Below, one piece after another: positions 1 to 11,441 of a stretch of DNA of 64,000 nt. Origin of the DNA: Vagococcus sp. CY52-2. GTDB lineage: Bacteria; Bacillota; Bacilli; Lactobacillales; Vagococcaceae. Where the stretch lies: positions 1-64,000 of the forward strand of contig NZ_CP093384.1 of assembly GCF_022655055.1 (NCBI RefSeq). Reading direction: 5' to 3'. Numbering within the stretch: the stretch's first letter is position 1; each line of letters opens with the position of its first letter. The notes beneath the pieces are model-generated. The model did not search any database. It was not told the origin of the DNA and saw only the letters and a list, made by a program, of their open reading frames with translations. A program made the translations under genes and the position numbers.

Positions 1-17
1 TAAGAGATGAAAATAAA

Positions 18-26
18 ATATCCACA
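18..26 (+). promoter_or_regulatory. DnaA box upstream of dnaA
   Basis: ATATCCACA differs from the consensus TTATCCACA at one base. A weaker relative, AGTGGAAAA, follows at about 40-48. Only 100 bases upstream of dnaA are visible, so the rest of this box group, if any, lies before the window. It probably belongs to the upstream half of oriC and may also autoregulate dnaA. Confidence 0.6.
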
Positions 27-100
27 AGTAAAATATTCAGTGGAAAACTTGTTTTTAAAGTGATAGAATATAAAAGACTATATAAGTTAGGGGGGTAACT

Positions 101-1444
101 ATGCCCGATTTTAATTTTATCTGGAAAGAACTTGTTGAAAACTATAGAAAAACACTAACTCCTCCAAGTTTTAGCGCTTGGATTGATCCTGCAAAACCAA
201 TAACTTTGCAAAATAATATATTAACAATTGAGCTACCATCAGATTTACACAAAAACTACTGGGAAAAAAACTTAGCTGCAAAAATTGTAGAAACAGGTTT
301 CGAATTAACAGGTGAAGAAATTACGCCTATTTTTATTATTCAAGATGATGAACCACAAATAAATGAATCAAAAAAAGAAGCTCCAACTGAACTACCAAAT
401 ATCGTAAAAAAAAATAGCAAGAAAGCTTTACTTAATTCAAAATACACATTTGATACATTTGTTATTGGTAAAGGTAATCAAATGGCTCATGCTGCGGCAT
501 TAGTGGTATCAGAAGATCCAGGGGCGACATATAATCCTTTATTTTTCTACGGTGGCGTTGGTCTAGGAAAAACACACTTGATGCATGCAATTGGACATCA
601 AATGCTTTCAAATAATGTGGATGCTAAAATAAAATATGTCACAAGTGAATCCTTCGCAAATGACTACATTAATTCGATTAAAAATAATAAATCCGAAGAT
701 TTTAGACAAGAGTATCGAAACGTCGATTTATTATTAGTTGATGACATTCAATTTTTTGCTGACAAAGAGGGAACACAAGAAGAATTTTTCCATACATTCA
801 ATACTCTTTATAATGAAGGGCATCAAATTGTCTTAACCAGCGATCGATTACCAAATGAGATTCCGAAATTACAAGAACGACTTGTTTCAAGATTTGCTTG
901 GGGATTATCAGTAGATATCACTCCTCCTGATTTAGAGACACGAATTGCCATATTACGAAAAAAAGCTGATGCTGAAGGTTTGGAAATTCCTGATGATACA
1001 TTATCATATATTGCTGGACAAATTGAATCAAATATACGTGAACTTGAAGGTGCTCTTGTCCGCGTGCAAGCTTTTTCTACAATGAAAGGGCAAGATATTA
1101 CAACTAGTTTAGCTGCCGATGCTTTAAAAAGTTTAAAACCAATTAAAGAAAAAAGTGAATTATCCATTTTAAACATTCAAGAAGAAGTTTGTAAATATTA
1201 TCATTTGCAATTAAAAGATTTAAAGGGAAAAAAACGTGTCAAAACAATAGTTGTACCAAGACAAATAGCAATGTATCTCTCAAGAGAACTAACAGATAAT
1301 TCCCTACCAAAAATTGGTGCAGAATTTGGTGGTAAAGACCACACCACTGTTATACATGCTCATGAAAAAATTCAACAATTAGTCGAAAAAGATGTTACCA
1401 TACAAAAAGAAGTAAATGACATTAAACAAACATTACTTTCCTAA
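101..1444 (+). CDS. dnaA: Chromosomal replication initiator DnaA
   Basis: DnaA is the AAA+ ATPase that binds DnaA boxes, melts oriC and loads the helicase; it is also a transcription factor. The 447-aa protein has the usual length and layout: an N-terminal partner-binding domain, a variable linker near residues 85-110, Walker A GGVGLGKT at about 151-158, Walker B LLLVDD at about 210-215, and the C-terminal box-binding signature DHTTVIHAH near 413. The ATG follows an AGGGGGG ribosome site at 89-95. It is the first gene of the dnaA-dnaN pair, with oriC elements on both sides. Nothing in it is odd. Confidence 0.98.
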   Translation: MPDFNFIWKELVENYRKTLTPPSFSAWIDPAKPITLQNNILTIELPSDLHKNYWEKNLAAKIVETGFELTGEEITPIFIIQDDEPQINESKKEAPTELPNIVKKNSKKALLNSKYTFDTFVIGKGNQMAHAAALVVSEDPGATYNPLFFYGGVGLGKTHLMHAIGHQMLSNNVDAKIKYVTSESFANDYINSIKNNKSEDFRQEYRNVDLLLVDDIQFFADKEGTQEEFFHTFNTLYNEGHQIVLTSDRLPNEIPKLQERLVSRFAWGLSVDITPPDLETRIAILRKKADAEGLEIPDDTLSYIAGQIESNIRELEGALVRVQAFSTMKGQDITTSLAADALKSLKPIKEKSELSILNIQEEVCKYYHLQLKDLKGKKRVKTIVVPRQIAMYLSRELTDNSLPKIGAEFGGKDHTTVIHAHEKIQQLVEKDVTIQKEVNDIKQTLLS

Positions 1445-1445
1445 T

Positions 1446-1584
1446 TGTGGAAAACAAAAAAAACAACCTCGAGTTTTCCACATGTTATTAACAAGAAAAA
1501 ATCCTTATCAGTTATAGACAGAAAATACTTATACACAGAATCAACAGCACCTACTACTACTACTACTTTATATATATTAATTAA
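1446..1584 (+). other. oriC: oriC: DnaA boxes, DnaA-trio run and AT-rich unwinding region
   Basis: The dnaA-dnaN spacer holds DnaA boxes TGTGGAAAA (1446-1454), TTTTCCACA (1474-1482), TTATAGACA (1512-1520, one mismatch) and a perfect TTATACACA (1529-1537). After 13 bases come five CTA triplets (1551-1565), then CTT and the purely AT stretch TATATATTAATTAA to 1584. Read on the other strand these are 3'-GAT-5' trios, the motif that guides DnaA strand opening in Bacillus subtilis. The order box, short spacer, trios, AT-rich DNA matches a bacterial unwinding element. Confidence 0.85.
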
Positions 1585-1598
1585 AAGGAGACTAACTA

Positions 1599-2729
1599 AT
1601 GAAAATAACGTTAAATCGCGCAGCATTTTTAAATGAATTAACTACAGTTCAACGTGCTATTTCCGGTAAAACAACTATTCCTATATTGACAGGGGTAAAA
1701 TTAAGTATCACAGATGTTGGCTTAACTCTTACAGGTAGTAACGCTGATATTTCTATTGAAACTTTTTTAAGTGTTGATAATGATAAAGCCAGTATGCTAA
1801 TTGAATCCACTGGATCAATAGTTATTCAAGCACGTTTCTTTAATGAAATTATAAAAAAATTGCCTGAACAAACATTAACTTTAGAGTTAATTGAGAATAA
1901 TCAAGTTATTATTACATCAGGAAAAGCTTTATTTAATGTTAATGGATTAAATGCTGATAGTTATCCTCAGTTACCAATTATTGAGGATCAAACCAACTTC
2001 AAATTACCTGCAAGGGTATTAAATAAATTAATCAGTGAAACTGTTTTTGCTGTATCATCACAAGAAAGTAGACCAATACTTACAGGGGTACATATGACTC
2101 TAAATGATAATAATTTATTAGCAGTTGCAACAGATAGTCATCGTTTAAGTCAACGTAAAATGGAACTAGACAATGTCAATCAAACTTTTGATGTCGTGAT
2201 ACCTGGAAAAAGCTTACAAGAATTATCACGTTCATTTAAAGATGAAGAAGAGCAAGTTGATATTTCTATTATGGAAAATCAAATTTTATTTAGAACAGAA
2301 ACAATGAATTTTTACTCTAGGTTATTAGAAGGAAATTATCCTGATACTAATCGTTTAATCCCGACGAATTTTAATACTGAAATTAGTTTTAATGTCTCTA
2401 GTTTATTATCAGCGATTGATCGAGCGTCATTACTATCTCATGAGGGCCGTAATAATATTGTCAAGTTAGCAATTGATGCTGAACAAGTGATTATTTATGG
2501 AAATTCACCTGAAATTGGTAATGTAGAGGAAAAATTAACTTATATCGAAGTTACAGGTGATCCTATAACAATCTCTTTTAATCCTGACTATATGAAAGCA
2601 TCATTAAAATCGTTTGGAGATATCGATGTGACAATTCGTTTTATTTCACCGATTCGTCCATTCACACTCCAACCTAAAGATGGTGATATTGAATTTATTC
2701 AACTAATAACACCAGTTAGAACCAATTAG
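1599..2729 (+). CDS. dnaN: DNA polymerase III beta sliding clamp
   Basis: The beta clamp is the ring-shaped processivity factor of the replicase and a docking hub for other DNA enzymes. The 376-aa protein has normal length and the expected three-fold clamp sequence: N-terminal MKITLNRAAFLNELTTVQRA, SxxxSRPILTGVH in the middle domain, and a C-terminal end rich in ITPVRTN-type residues. AAAAGGAG at 1583-1590 precedes the ATG. It follows dnaA across the oriC spacer and ends in its own terminator at 2739-2769, so it is probably not co-transcribed with recF. Confidence 0.97.
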   Translation: MKITLNRAAFLNELTTVQRAISGKTTIPILTGVKLSITDVGLTLTGSNADISIETFLSVDNDKASMLIESTGSIVIQARFFNEIIKKLPEQTLTLELIENNQVIITSGKALFNVNGLNADSYPQLPIIEDQTNFKLPARVLNKLISETVFAVSSQESRPILTGVHMTLNDNNLLAVATDSHRLSQRKMELDNVNQTFDVVIPGKSLQELSRSFKDEEEQVDISIMENQILFRTETMNFYSRLLEGNYPDTNRLIPTNFNTEISFNVSSLLSAIDRASLLSHEGRNNIVKLAIDAEQVIIYGNSPEIGNVEEKLTYIEVTGDPITISFNPDYMKASLKSFGDIDVTIRFISPIRPFTLQPKDGDIEFIQLITPVRTN

Positions 2730-2738
2730 GAGGTTTTT

Positions 2739-2769
2739 AGCACTCATTAAAAAGGTGAGTGCTTTTTTA
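2739..2769 (+). terminator. Terminator after dnaN
   Basis: AGCACTCA (2739-2746) pairs with TGAGTGCT (2756-2763), followed by a T run. It ends the dnaA-dnaN unit just after the dnaN stop. Confidence 0.85.
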
Positions 2770-2859
2770 TTTTGTATTCATTATGGTGTGTCATTCCTGA
2801 AAAAAATTAGATAATGTAGTTTAATTAAGCTATTACTATACAACGGGGAGGAAAATAGC

Positions 2860-3333
2860 GTGACAATTTATGGTTACGAAGCGACGTTAGATAATGGAGA
2901 GTCTTACTTTTTGGAAAAATATAAAGGGAAAGTAATGATTATTGTCAATACTGCAACTAAATGCGGACTAGCACCACAATTTAAGGAATTGGAGACTATT
3001 TATCAAACCTATAAGGATAAAGGGTTAGTAATATTAGGATTTCCATCTAATCAGTTTCATCAGGAAGTAAAAACAAGTGAAGAAGCTAGCCAAGCATGTC
3101 GAATGACTTATGGAGTGACATTTCCTATGCATCAATTATCTAAGGTGAATGGTAAAGCTGCTAATCCTATTTTTAGCTATTTGATGAACGAAGCACCTGG
3201 AGTACTAGGTGACAAAATTAAATGGAATTTCACTAAATTCTTAATTAATCAAAAAGGGGAAGTCGTTAAACGATTTTCACCAACAGACAAACCTGAAAAA
3301 ATGGTACCAGATATTGAAAAACTATTAAATTAA
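2860..3333 (+). CDS. gpx: Glutathione peroxidase family protein (Cys type)
   Basis: This thiol peroxidase reduces H2O2 and organic hydroperoxides in the cytoplasm; bacterial Cys-type members often use thioredoxin rather than glutathione. The 157-aa length is typical. The peroxidatic cysteine is Cys35 in NTATKCGLAPQF, and the other active-site signatures are FPSNQF (Gln) and KWNFTKFL (Trp and Asn). There is no selenocysteine codon. The start is GTG at 2860, placed by GGGGAGGA at 2845-2852. The gene has terminators on both sides and sits between dnaN and yaaA, which are commonly adjacent in Firmicutes, so it looks like an insertion into the core block. Confidence 0.9.
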   Translation: MTIYGYEATLDNGESYFLEKYKGKVMIIVNTATKCGLAPQFKELETIYQTYKDKGLVILGFPSNQFHQEVKTSEEASQACRMTYGVTFPMHQLSKVNGKAANPIFSYLMNEAPGVLGDKIKWNFTKFLINQKGEVVKRFSPTDKPEKMVPDIEKLLN

Positions 3334-3343
3334 TCATGAAAAC

Positions 3344-3380
3344 AAAGGAAGGGTTGAGAAAAAATCAATCATTCCTTTTT
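3344..3380 (+). terminator. Terminator after gpx
   Basis: AAAGGAA (3344-3350) pairs with TTCCTTT (3372-3378). The stem extends inward through GGTTGA and TCAATC, and T residues follow. Confidence 0.7.
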
Positions 3381-3502
3381 AATTATTTACAAAAAAATTT
3401 AAATTATCTCTTATTTTACGTTCTAAGAGGTTTAGTATAAAAAATGAAAAAAGTATCGATTCATTATAATATTGCGTAAAAAACGATTTTAGCAAAGAAA
3501 AT

Positions 3503-3531
3503 TTGTTTTTAAGACTTAAAAAGGGTATAAT
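3503..3531 (+). promoter_or_regulatory. Promoter of yaaA-recF-gyrB-gyrA
   Basis: TTGTTT (3503-3508), a 17-bp spacer and TATAAT (3526-3531) form a good sigma-A promoter 39 bases before the yaaA start. The rest of the gpx-yaaA gap (about 3381-3500) is AT-rich with nothing else recognised. Confidence 0.75.
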
Positions 3532-3570
3532 AATAGCAATGGTAAATTGAAACAGAGAAGGTGAAAATTT

Positions 3571-3804
3571 GTGAAAAAAACATTTATATTAAAAACAGAA
3601 TATATGACTCTTGGTCAATTTTTAAAAGAAGTTGATGTTATTTCTAGCGGTGGAATGGCCAAATGGTATTTACAGGAACATGCTGTATTTGTTAATGGAG
3701 AACCTGAAAATCGTCGCGGTAGAAAATTATATAAAGACATGATGATTGAAATACCTGAGTTAGGTACTTTTTTTATGGAAACAAACGCATCGGATGCTAA
3801 ATAA
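3571..3804 (+). CDS. yaaA: S4 RNA-binding domain protein YaaA
   Basis: This small one-domain S4 protein is found beside recF in most Firmicutes and is thought to bind RNA, probably in ribosome biogenesis. The 77 residues cover a single S4 fold, with the typical YLQEHAVFVNGEPENRRGRKL in two parts (residues about 31-51). The GTG start at 3571 follows GAGAAGGTGA. The stop is 2 bases before recF, so the two are probably translationally coupled. It is the first gene of the operon driven from 3503-3531. Confidence 0.88.
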   Translation: MKKTFILKTEYMTLGQFLKEVDVISSGGMAKWYLQEHAVFVNGEPENRRGRKLYKDMMIEIPELGTFFMETNASDAK

Positions 3805-3806
3805 TT

Positions 3807-6876
<3,070 letters not shown>

Positions 6877-6893
6877 GTAAGGGAGAAACGTTC

Positions 6894-9407
6894 ATGTCTG
6901 AAGAAATCAGAGAAAATATTCAAGATGTTAATTTGACACAAGAAATGGAAGAATCCTTTATTGATTATGCCATGAGTGTTATTGTGTCTCGTGCGTTACC
7001 AGACGTAAGAGATGGGCTAAAACCTGTTCATCGCCGTATTTTATATGGGATGAATGAAATGGGTGTGACACCTGATAAGGCACATAAAAAATCAGCACGT
7101 ATCGTTGGGGATGTTATGGGTAAATACCATCCTCATGGTGATAGTGCGATTTATGAATCTATGGTGCGTATGGCTCAACCGTTTAGTTACCGTAACATGT
7201 TAGTTGATGGGCATGGTAACTTTGGTTCTGTCGATGGTGATGGAGCTGCCGCAATGCGTTATACGGAAGCTCGTATGAGTAAAATTGCGGTTGAAATGTT
7301 ACGTGATATCAATAAAAATACCGTTAATTTCCAAAAGAATTATGATGAAACAGAAAGAGAGCCAGAAGTATTACCTGCACGATTTCCTAATCTTCTAGTT
7401 AACGGGACAACAGGGATTGCAGTAGGTATGGCAACGAATATACCACCACACAATTTGTCAGAAGTCATTGATGCGTTAAAACTATTGATGGAAAATAAAG
7501 ATGTGACAACAAATGAATTGATGGAGGTACTACCTGGACCTGACTTTCCGACTGGTGGACTTGTCATGGGGAAAACGGGTATTCGTAAAGCTTATGAAAC
7601 GGGTAAAGGATCAATTATTGTTCGTGCGAAAGTCGATATTGAAGAAAAATCAAATGGTCGTGAACGCATTATTGTCACTGAAATCCCATATATGGTGAAT
7701 AAAGCAAAACTGGTTGAACGTATCGCTGAGTTGCACCGTGAAAAACGTATTGAGGGGATTACTGACTTAAGAGATGAATCCTCACGCGAAGGGATGCGTA
7801 TTGTCATCGAGATTCGTCGTGATACAAGCGCATCAGTTGTGTTGAATAATTTATATAAATTAACGTCATTACAAACAAGTTTTGGCTTTAATATGCTAGC
7901 CATTGTTAAAGGTGTACCAAAAGTTTTAGGATTAAAACCAATTCTAGAATATTATCTAGAACATCAAGAAGAAGTCATTATTCGTCGTACAGAATTTGAT
8001 AAACAAAAAGCAGAAGCACGTGCTCATATCTTAGAAGGGTTGAGAATTGCGTTAGATCATATTGATGAAATTATTAAAATTATCCGTGCATCTGATTCTG
8101 ATGACGTGGCAAAAGCAACTTTGATGGAACAATTTGATCTATCCGATAGACAATCACAAGCAATTTTAGATATGCGTCTACGTCGTTTAACTGGTTTAGA
8201 ACGTGAAAAAATCGAAGCGGAATACCAAGATTTATTAGTATTAATTGCTGATTTGAAAGACATATTAGCTAATCATCATAGAGTACTCAATATTATCTCT
8301 GAAGAACTGGATGAAGTTCAACGTAAATATGGGGACGAAAGACGGACCGAATTACTCGTTGGAGAAGTATTAAGTCTAGAAGATGAAGATTTAATTGAAG
8401 AAGAAGATGTGGTTATTACGTTAACTCATAATGGTTACATTAAACGATTACCAAGTACGGAGTTCCGTACCCAAAATCGTGGCGGACGTGGTGTTCAAGG
8501 AATGGGCGTTCATGATGATGACTTTGTTGAGAATTTATTATCTTGTTCAACACATGATACGTTATTATTCTTTACAGATACAGGTAAAGTATATCGTGCA
8601 AAAGGATATGAAATCCCTGAGTACGGTCGTACAGCTAAGGGGATTCCAGTCATCAATCTATTAGGTATTGATTCTTCAGAAAATATTGAAGCGATTATTA
8701 ATGTGGAAGGAAAAGCTGATTCTAATCAGTATTTATTCTTTACAACGAAATTAGGAACAGTAAAACGTACGTCTGTTAAAGAATTTTCGAATATTCGCAC
8801 CAATGGCTTAAAAGCTATTGGTTTAAAAGATGGTGATTCACTGATTAATGTAGCATTAACAGATGATGATGATACGATTATTATTGGGACAAATCTAGGG
8901 TATTCTGTAACCTTTAAAGCAGAAGCAGTGCGTTCAATGGGACGTAGTGCAGCAGGTGTTCGTGGTATTCGTTTAAGAGAAAATGATTATGTCATTGGCA
9001 TGGATATTTTAAAACCAGACATGGAAGTATTAGTTATTACTGAAAATGGGTATGGTAAGAGAACACATGCTAAAGAATACCCAATTAAAGGGCGTGGTGG
9101 TAAAGGGATTAAAACCGTTAATATCACTGAAAAAAATGGTCATTTAGTTGGATTAACAACAGTTAGTGGTGAAGAAGACATCATGTTAGTAACGAACAAA
9201 GGTGTTATCATTCGCTTTGAATTGAATTCTGTTTCTCAGACAGGTCGTTCAACCCAAGGTGTCCGCTTAATTCGTTTAGAAGCAGATGCTTTGGTATCTA
9301 CTATGGCAACTATTGATGTTGATGAAGATGAAATAGAAGATACTATTGTGTCAGAGGAAATCGATGTTAAAATAACAGCTGAAGAACAAGAAAAGAATTT
9401 TGAATAA
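6894..9407 (+). CDS. gyrA: DNA gyrase subunit A
   Basis: GyrA is the DNA-cleaving subunit of gyrase. The 837-aa protein has the catalytic tyrosine Tyr123 in [10 protein letters not shown], followed by a coiled-coil region and the C-terminal DNA-wrapping blades, including the GyrA-box-like QNRGGRG near 520. The quinolone-resistance region reads GDSAIYES with Ser84 and Glu88, the susceptible residues. The acidic tail (DEDEIEDT and similar) is normal for Firmicutes. The ATG lies 17 bases after gyrB behind AAGGGAGAA. Confidence 0.97.
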   Translation: MSEEIRENIQDVNLTQEMEESFIDYAMSVIVSRALPDVRDGLKPVHRRILYGMNEMGVTPDKAHKKSARIVGDVMGKYHPHGDSAIYESMVRMAQPFSYRNMLVDGHGNFGSVDGDGAAAMRYTEARMSKIAVEMLRDINKNTVNFQKNYDETEREPEVLPARFPNLLVNGTTGIAVGMATNIPPHNLSEVIDALKLLMENKDVTTNELMEVLPGPDFPTGGLVMGKTGIRKAYETGKGSIIVRAKVDIEEKSNGRERIIVTEIPYMVNKAKLVERIAELHREKRIEGITDLRDESSREGMRIVIEIRRDTSASVVLNNLYKLTSLQTSFGFNMLAIVKGVPKVLGLKPILEYYLEHQEEVIIRRTEFDKQKAEARAHILEGLRIALDHIDEIIKIIRASDSDDVAKATLMEQFDLSDRQSQAILDMRLRRLTGLEREKIEAEYQDLLVLIADLKDILANHHRVLNIISEELDEVQRKYGDERRTELLVGEVLSLEDEDLIEEEDVVITLTHNGYIKRLPSTEFRTQNRGGRGVQGMGVHDDDFVENLLSCSTHDTLLFFTDTGKVYRAKGYEIPEYGRTAKGIPVINLLGIDSSENIEAIINVEGKADSNQYLFFTTKLGTVKRTSVKEFSNIRTNGLKAIGLKDGDSLINVALTDDDDTIIIGTNLGYSVTFKAEAVRSMGRSAAGVRGIRLRENDYVIGMDILKPDMEVLVITENGYGKRTHAKEYPIKGRGGKGIKTVNITEKNGHLVGLTTVSGEEDIMLVTNKGVIIRFELNSVSQTGRSTQGVRLIRLEADALVSTMATIDVDEDEIEDTIVSEEIDVKITAEEQEKNFE

Positions 9408-9616
9408 TAAAATGATAATTAACTCAAAGTAGGCAACTATTTTGAGTTATTGTTTTATAAAAAATTTAATTAAGGAGATATTCTAGATAACTATCTATTT
9501 ACTAGGTTTAGTAACAAACAGTAAGGGAAATTTGTAGAAACTTTTGATATTAAATAATTTGAAGAAATATATCATTAGTAAATGGTCGATTAAAATAAAG
9601 GTATTATAAATTTATG
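9408..9616 (+). other. gyrA-rpsF gap, 5' part: weak terminator, otherwise featureless
   Basis: AACTCAAA (9421-9428) pairs with TTTGAGTT (9441-9448) before TTGTTTTA and could terminate gyrA transcripts. The remaining bases to 9616 are AT-rich and show no ORF, operator or repeat that I recognise. The rpsF promoter and leader follow. Confidence 0.5.
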
Positions 9617-9645
9617 TTGCAATACGATATAAAAAATAGTATAAT
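9617..9645 (+). promoter_or_regulatory. Promoter of rpsF-ssb-rpsR
   Basis: TTGCAA (9617-9622), a 17-bp spacer and TATAAT (9640-9645) form a near-ideal sigma-A promoter for the ribosomal operon. Confidence 0.85.
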
Positions 9646-9655
9646 TTATTACTGT

Positions 9656-9704
9656 GAGTAAATGAAAGTTTACTCTCCTTGTTCCTTATAATTAAGGAAC
9701 CTTT
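9656..9704 (+). promoter_or_regulatory. Structured rpsF leader, possible S6:S18 autoregulation site
   Basis: Two consecutive hairpins lie between the promoter and the rpsF ribosome site: GAGTAAA/TTTACTC (9656-9675) and GTTCCTTA/TAAGGAAC (9681-9700). rpsF leaders in many bacteria carry a structure bound by the S6:S18 complex. I see position and folding, but I could not confirm the conserved core bases of that motif. Confidence 0.4.
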
Positions 9705-9727
9705 AGTCCATAAGGAGGTGAAAATCA

Positions 9728-10027
9728 ATGAGTCAGGTATCAAATTATGAAATCATGTATATAATTCGTCCTAACATTGATGAGGAAGCAAAAAATGCTC
9801 TAGTAAATCGTTTCGATTCAATCTTGAAAGATAACGGAGCAGAAGTTTTGGAATCTAAACAATGGGAAAAACGTCGTTTAGCTTACGAAATCCAAAATTT
9901 CCGTGAAGGAATCTACCATATCGTTAAAGTTTCTTCTACAGATGCTGCAGCAATCAATGAATTTGATCGTTTAGCAAAAATCAATGATGACATTTTACGT
10001 CACATGATTGTTAAAGAAGAAAAGTAA
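9728..10027 (+). CDS. rpsF: 30S ribosomal protein S6
   Basis: S6 binds the central domain of 16S rRNA as a heterodimer with S18 in the small subunit platform. The 99-aa protein has the family length and opening ([16 protein letters not shown]) and the conserved [12 protein letters not shown] block near residues 47-58. AAGGAGGTG at 9712-9720 precedes the ATG. It heads the conserved rpsF-ssb-rpsR operon. A parS site begins 3 bases after its stop codon. Confidence 0.97.
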   Translation: MSQVSNYEIMYIIRPNIDEEAKNALVNRFDSILKDNGAEVLESKQWEKRRLAYEIQNFREGIYHIVKVSSTDAAAINEFDRLAKINDDILRHMIVKEEK

Positions 10028-10030
10028 TAA

Positions 10031-10046
10031 TGTTTCACGTGAAACA
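10031..10046. promoter_or_regulatory. parS: parS chromosome-segregation site
   Basis: TGTTTCACGTGAAACA is a perfect 16-bp palindrome and matches the Bacillus parS consensus TGTTNCACGTGAAACA at every position. ParB/Spo0J binds such sites near oriC and spreads from them to load condensin. It lies in the rpsF-ssb gap. Confidence 0.92.
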
Positions 10047-10070
10047 TTTATAACGAAAGGAGATTAACCA

Positions 10071-10574
10071 ATGATTAACAATGTTGTATTGGTAGGTAGA
10101 CTTACTCGAGACCCAGATTTGAGATATACGTCAAATGGTTCTGCCGTAGCGACTTTTAACTTAGCTGTTAATCGTAACTTTACAAATCAAAGTGGGGAAC
10201 GAGAAGCAGACTTTATTAATTGTGTGATTTGGAGAAAACCAGCTGAAACCTTAGCAAATTATGCTAAAAAAGGAACTCTATTGGGAGTAGTTGGACGTAT
10301 TCAAACTAGAAACTACGAGAATCAACAGGGACAAAGAGTGTATGTAACTGAAGTGGTTTGTGAGAACTTCCAATTATTAGAATCTAAGAATGCATCGAGT
10401 CAAAGACAACAGCAAACTAGCGGATTTAATAATTTTTCTCAAGATAACCAAAATACACAATCATCATTTGGCCAATCTTCAAGTAATGACATGCCGAACT
10501 TCGATCGTGATAATAGTAATCCTTTTGGAAACTCATCATCGATAGATATTTCGGATGACGATTTACCATTCTAA
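10071..10574 (+). CDS. ssb: Single-stranded DNA-binding protein
   Basis: SSB coats single-stranded DNA and recruits partners through its tail. The 167-aa protein has an N-terminal OB fold ([20 protein letters not shown], residues 1-20; about 1-105 in all), a Q/N/S-rich flexible linker, and the acidic tip DISDDDLPF that binds RecO, PriA and others. GAAAGGAG precedes the ATG. It is placed between rpsF and rpsR as in most Firmicutes, which supports the replicative SsbA type rather than a competence paralogue. Confidence 0.97.
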   Translation: MINNVVLVGRLTRDPDLRYTSNGSAVATFNLAVNRNFTNQSGEREADFINCVIWRKPAETLANYAKKGTLLGVVGRIQTRNYENQQGQRVYVTEVVCENFQLLESKNASSQRQQQTSGFNNFSQDNQNTQSSFGQSSSNDMPNFDRDNSNPFGNSSSIDISDDDLPF

Positions 10575-10592
10575 TATAGAGGAGGGCATATA

Positions 10593-10832
10593 ATGGCAGC
10601 TCAACAAAGAAGAGGCGGACGCCGTCGTCGTAAAGTATGTTACTTTACAGCTAACCATATTGATCATATCGATTACAAAGATGTTGAATTATTATCTCGT
10701 TTTGTTTCAGAACGCGGTAAAATTTTACCTCGTCGTGTAACAGGAACTTGTGCTAAACATCAACGTAAATTAACGATTGCAATTAAACGTGCAAGAATTA
10801 TGGGATTATTACCATTCGTTAGTGAAGACTAA
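10593..10832 (+). CDS. rpsR: 30S ribosomal protein S18
   Basis: S18 pairs with S6 on the 30S platform. The 79-aa protein begins with the basic [17 protein letters not shown] and contains the conserved [18 protein letters not shown] and [14 protein letters not shown] segments. It carries a single Cys in KVCYF and another in GTCAKH, not the four-Cys zinc-binding form. GAGGAGGGC at 10579-10587 is the ribosome site. It is the last gene of the operon and is followed by a strong terminator. Confidence 0.97.
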   Translation: MAAQQRRGGRRRRKVCYFTANHIDHIDYKDVELLSRFVSERGKILPRRVTGTCAKHQRKLTIAIKRARIMGLLPFVSED

Positions 10833-10840
10833 TAAAATCC

Positions 10841-10868
10841 AGAGACATTCATTTGAATGTCTCTTTTT
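10841..10868 (+). terminator. Terminator after rpsR
   Basis: AGAGACATTC (10841-10850) pairs with GAATGTCTCT (10855-10864) around ATTT, followed by a T run. The last T is also the first base of the second parS site. Confidence 0.9.
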
Positions 10869-10883
10869 GTTTCACGTGAAACA
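10868..10883. promoter_or_regulatory. parS: Second parS site
   Basis: TGTTTCACGTGAAACA again, identical to 10031-10046 and 837 bases from it. It sits between the rpsR terminator and the rplI promoter region (a weak TTTAGA-17-TAAAAT at 10895-10923). Confidence 0.92.
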
Positions 10884-10965
10884 ATGAAGAATAGTTTAGA
10901 AATACTATAAATTATGTTAAAATAAAAAGAGTGTGTAACTAGAATCGTTAGGAGAGTGAATATAG

Positions 10966-11418
10966 ATGAAAGTTATCTTTTTAGAAGATGTAAAAGGAAA
11001 AGGAAAAAAAGGTGAAGTGAAAGATGTTGCAGTAGGATATGCTCAAAACTTTTTAATTAAAAAAGGATTGGCTAAAGAAGCAACAGCTCAAAATTTAAGT
11101 GAACTTAAGGGAAAAGAAAAAGCCAAAGCTAAAGAAGATGCAGAAGTATTAGAAGAAGCTAAAAAATTAAAAGAAACATTTGAAACTGAAGGTTTTGAAG
11201 TTGTTATAAAATCAAAAGCAGGAGAAGATGGACGTTTATTTGGTTCAATTCCTTCTAAACAAATAGCAGATGGACTTCAAAAGCAACACCAAATAAAAGT
11301 AGATAAACGCAAAATTGAAATGGAACAACCAATTAAAGCATTAGGCTATACAACTGTTCCAGTTAAATTACATAAAGAAGTGGTAGCCAAACTACGTGTA
11401 CATGTAGTGGTTGAGTAA
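10966..11418 (+). CDS. rplI: 50S ribosomal protein L9
   Basis: L9 binds 23S rRNA near the L1 stalk and helps keep the reading frame. The 150-aa protein has the N-terminal [20 protein letters not shown] signature, the long connecting helix (residues about 40-75, rich in K, E and A) and the C-terminal domain ending [19 protein letters not shown] precedes the ATG. It is directly followed by dnaB with a 23-base gap. Confidence 0.96.
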   Translation: MKVIFLEDVKGKGKKGEVKDVAVGYAQNFLIKKGLAKEATAQNLSELKGKEKAKAKEDAEVLEEAKKLKETFETEGFEVVIKSKAGEDGRLFGSIPSKQIADGLQKQHQIKVDKRKIEMEQPIKALGYTTVPVKLHKEVVAKLRVHVVVE

Positions 11419-11441
11419 CCGGAAAATTGAGGATTTAATCT

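Noticed and set aside
1441-1636. Small ORFs on both strands across the dnaA-dnaN spacer
   Set aside because: They cover oriC elements, have no ribosome site and overlap dnaN out of frame.
6894-9407. Quinolone-resistance changes in GyrA
   Set aside because: Ser84 and Glu88 are the susceptible residues.
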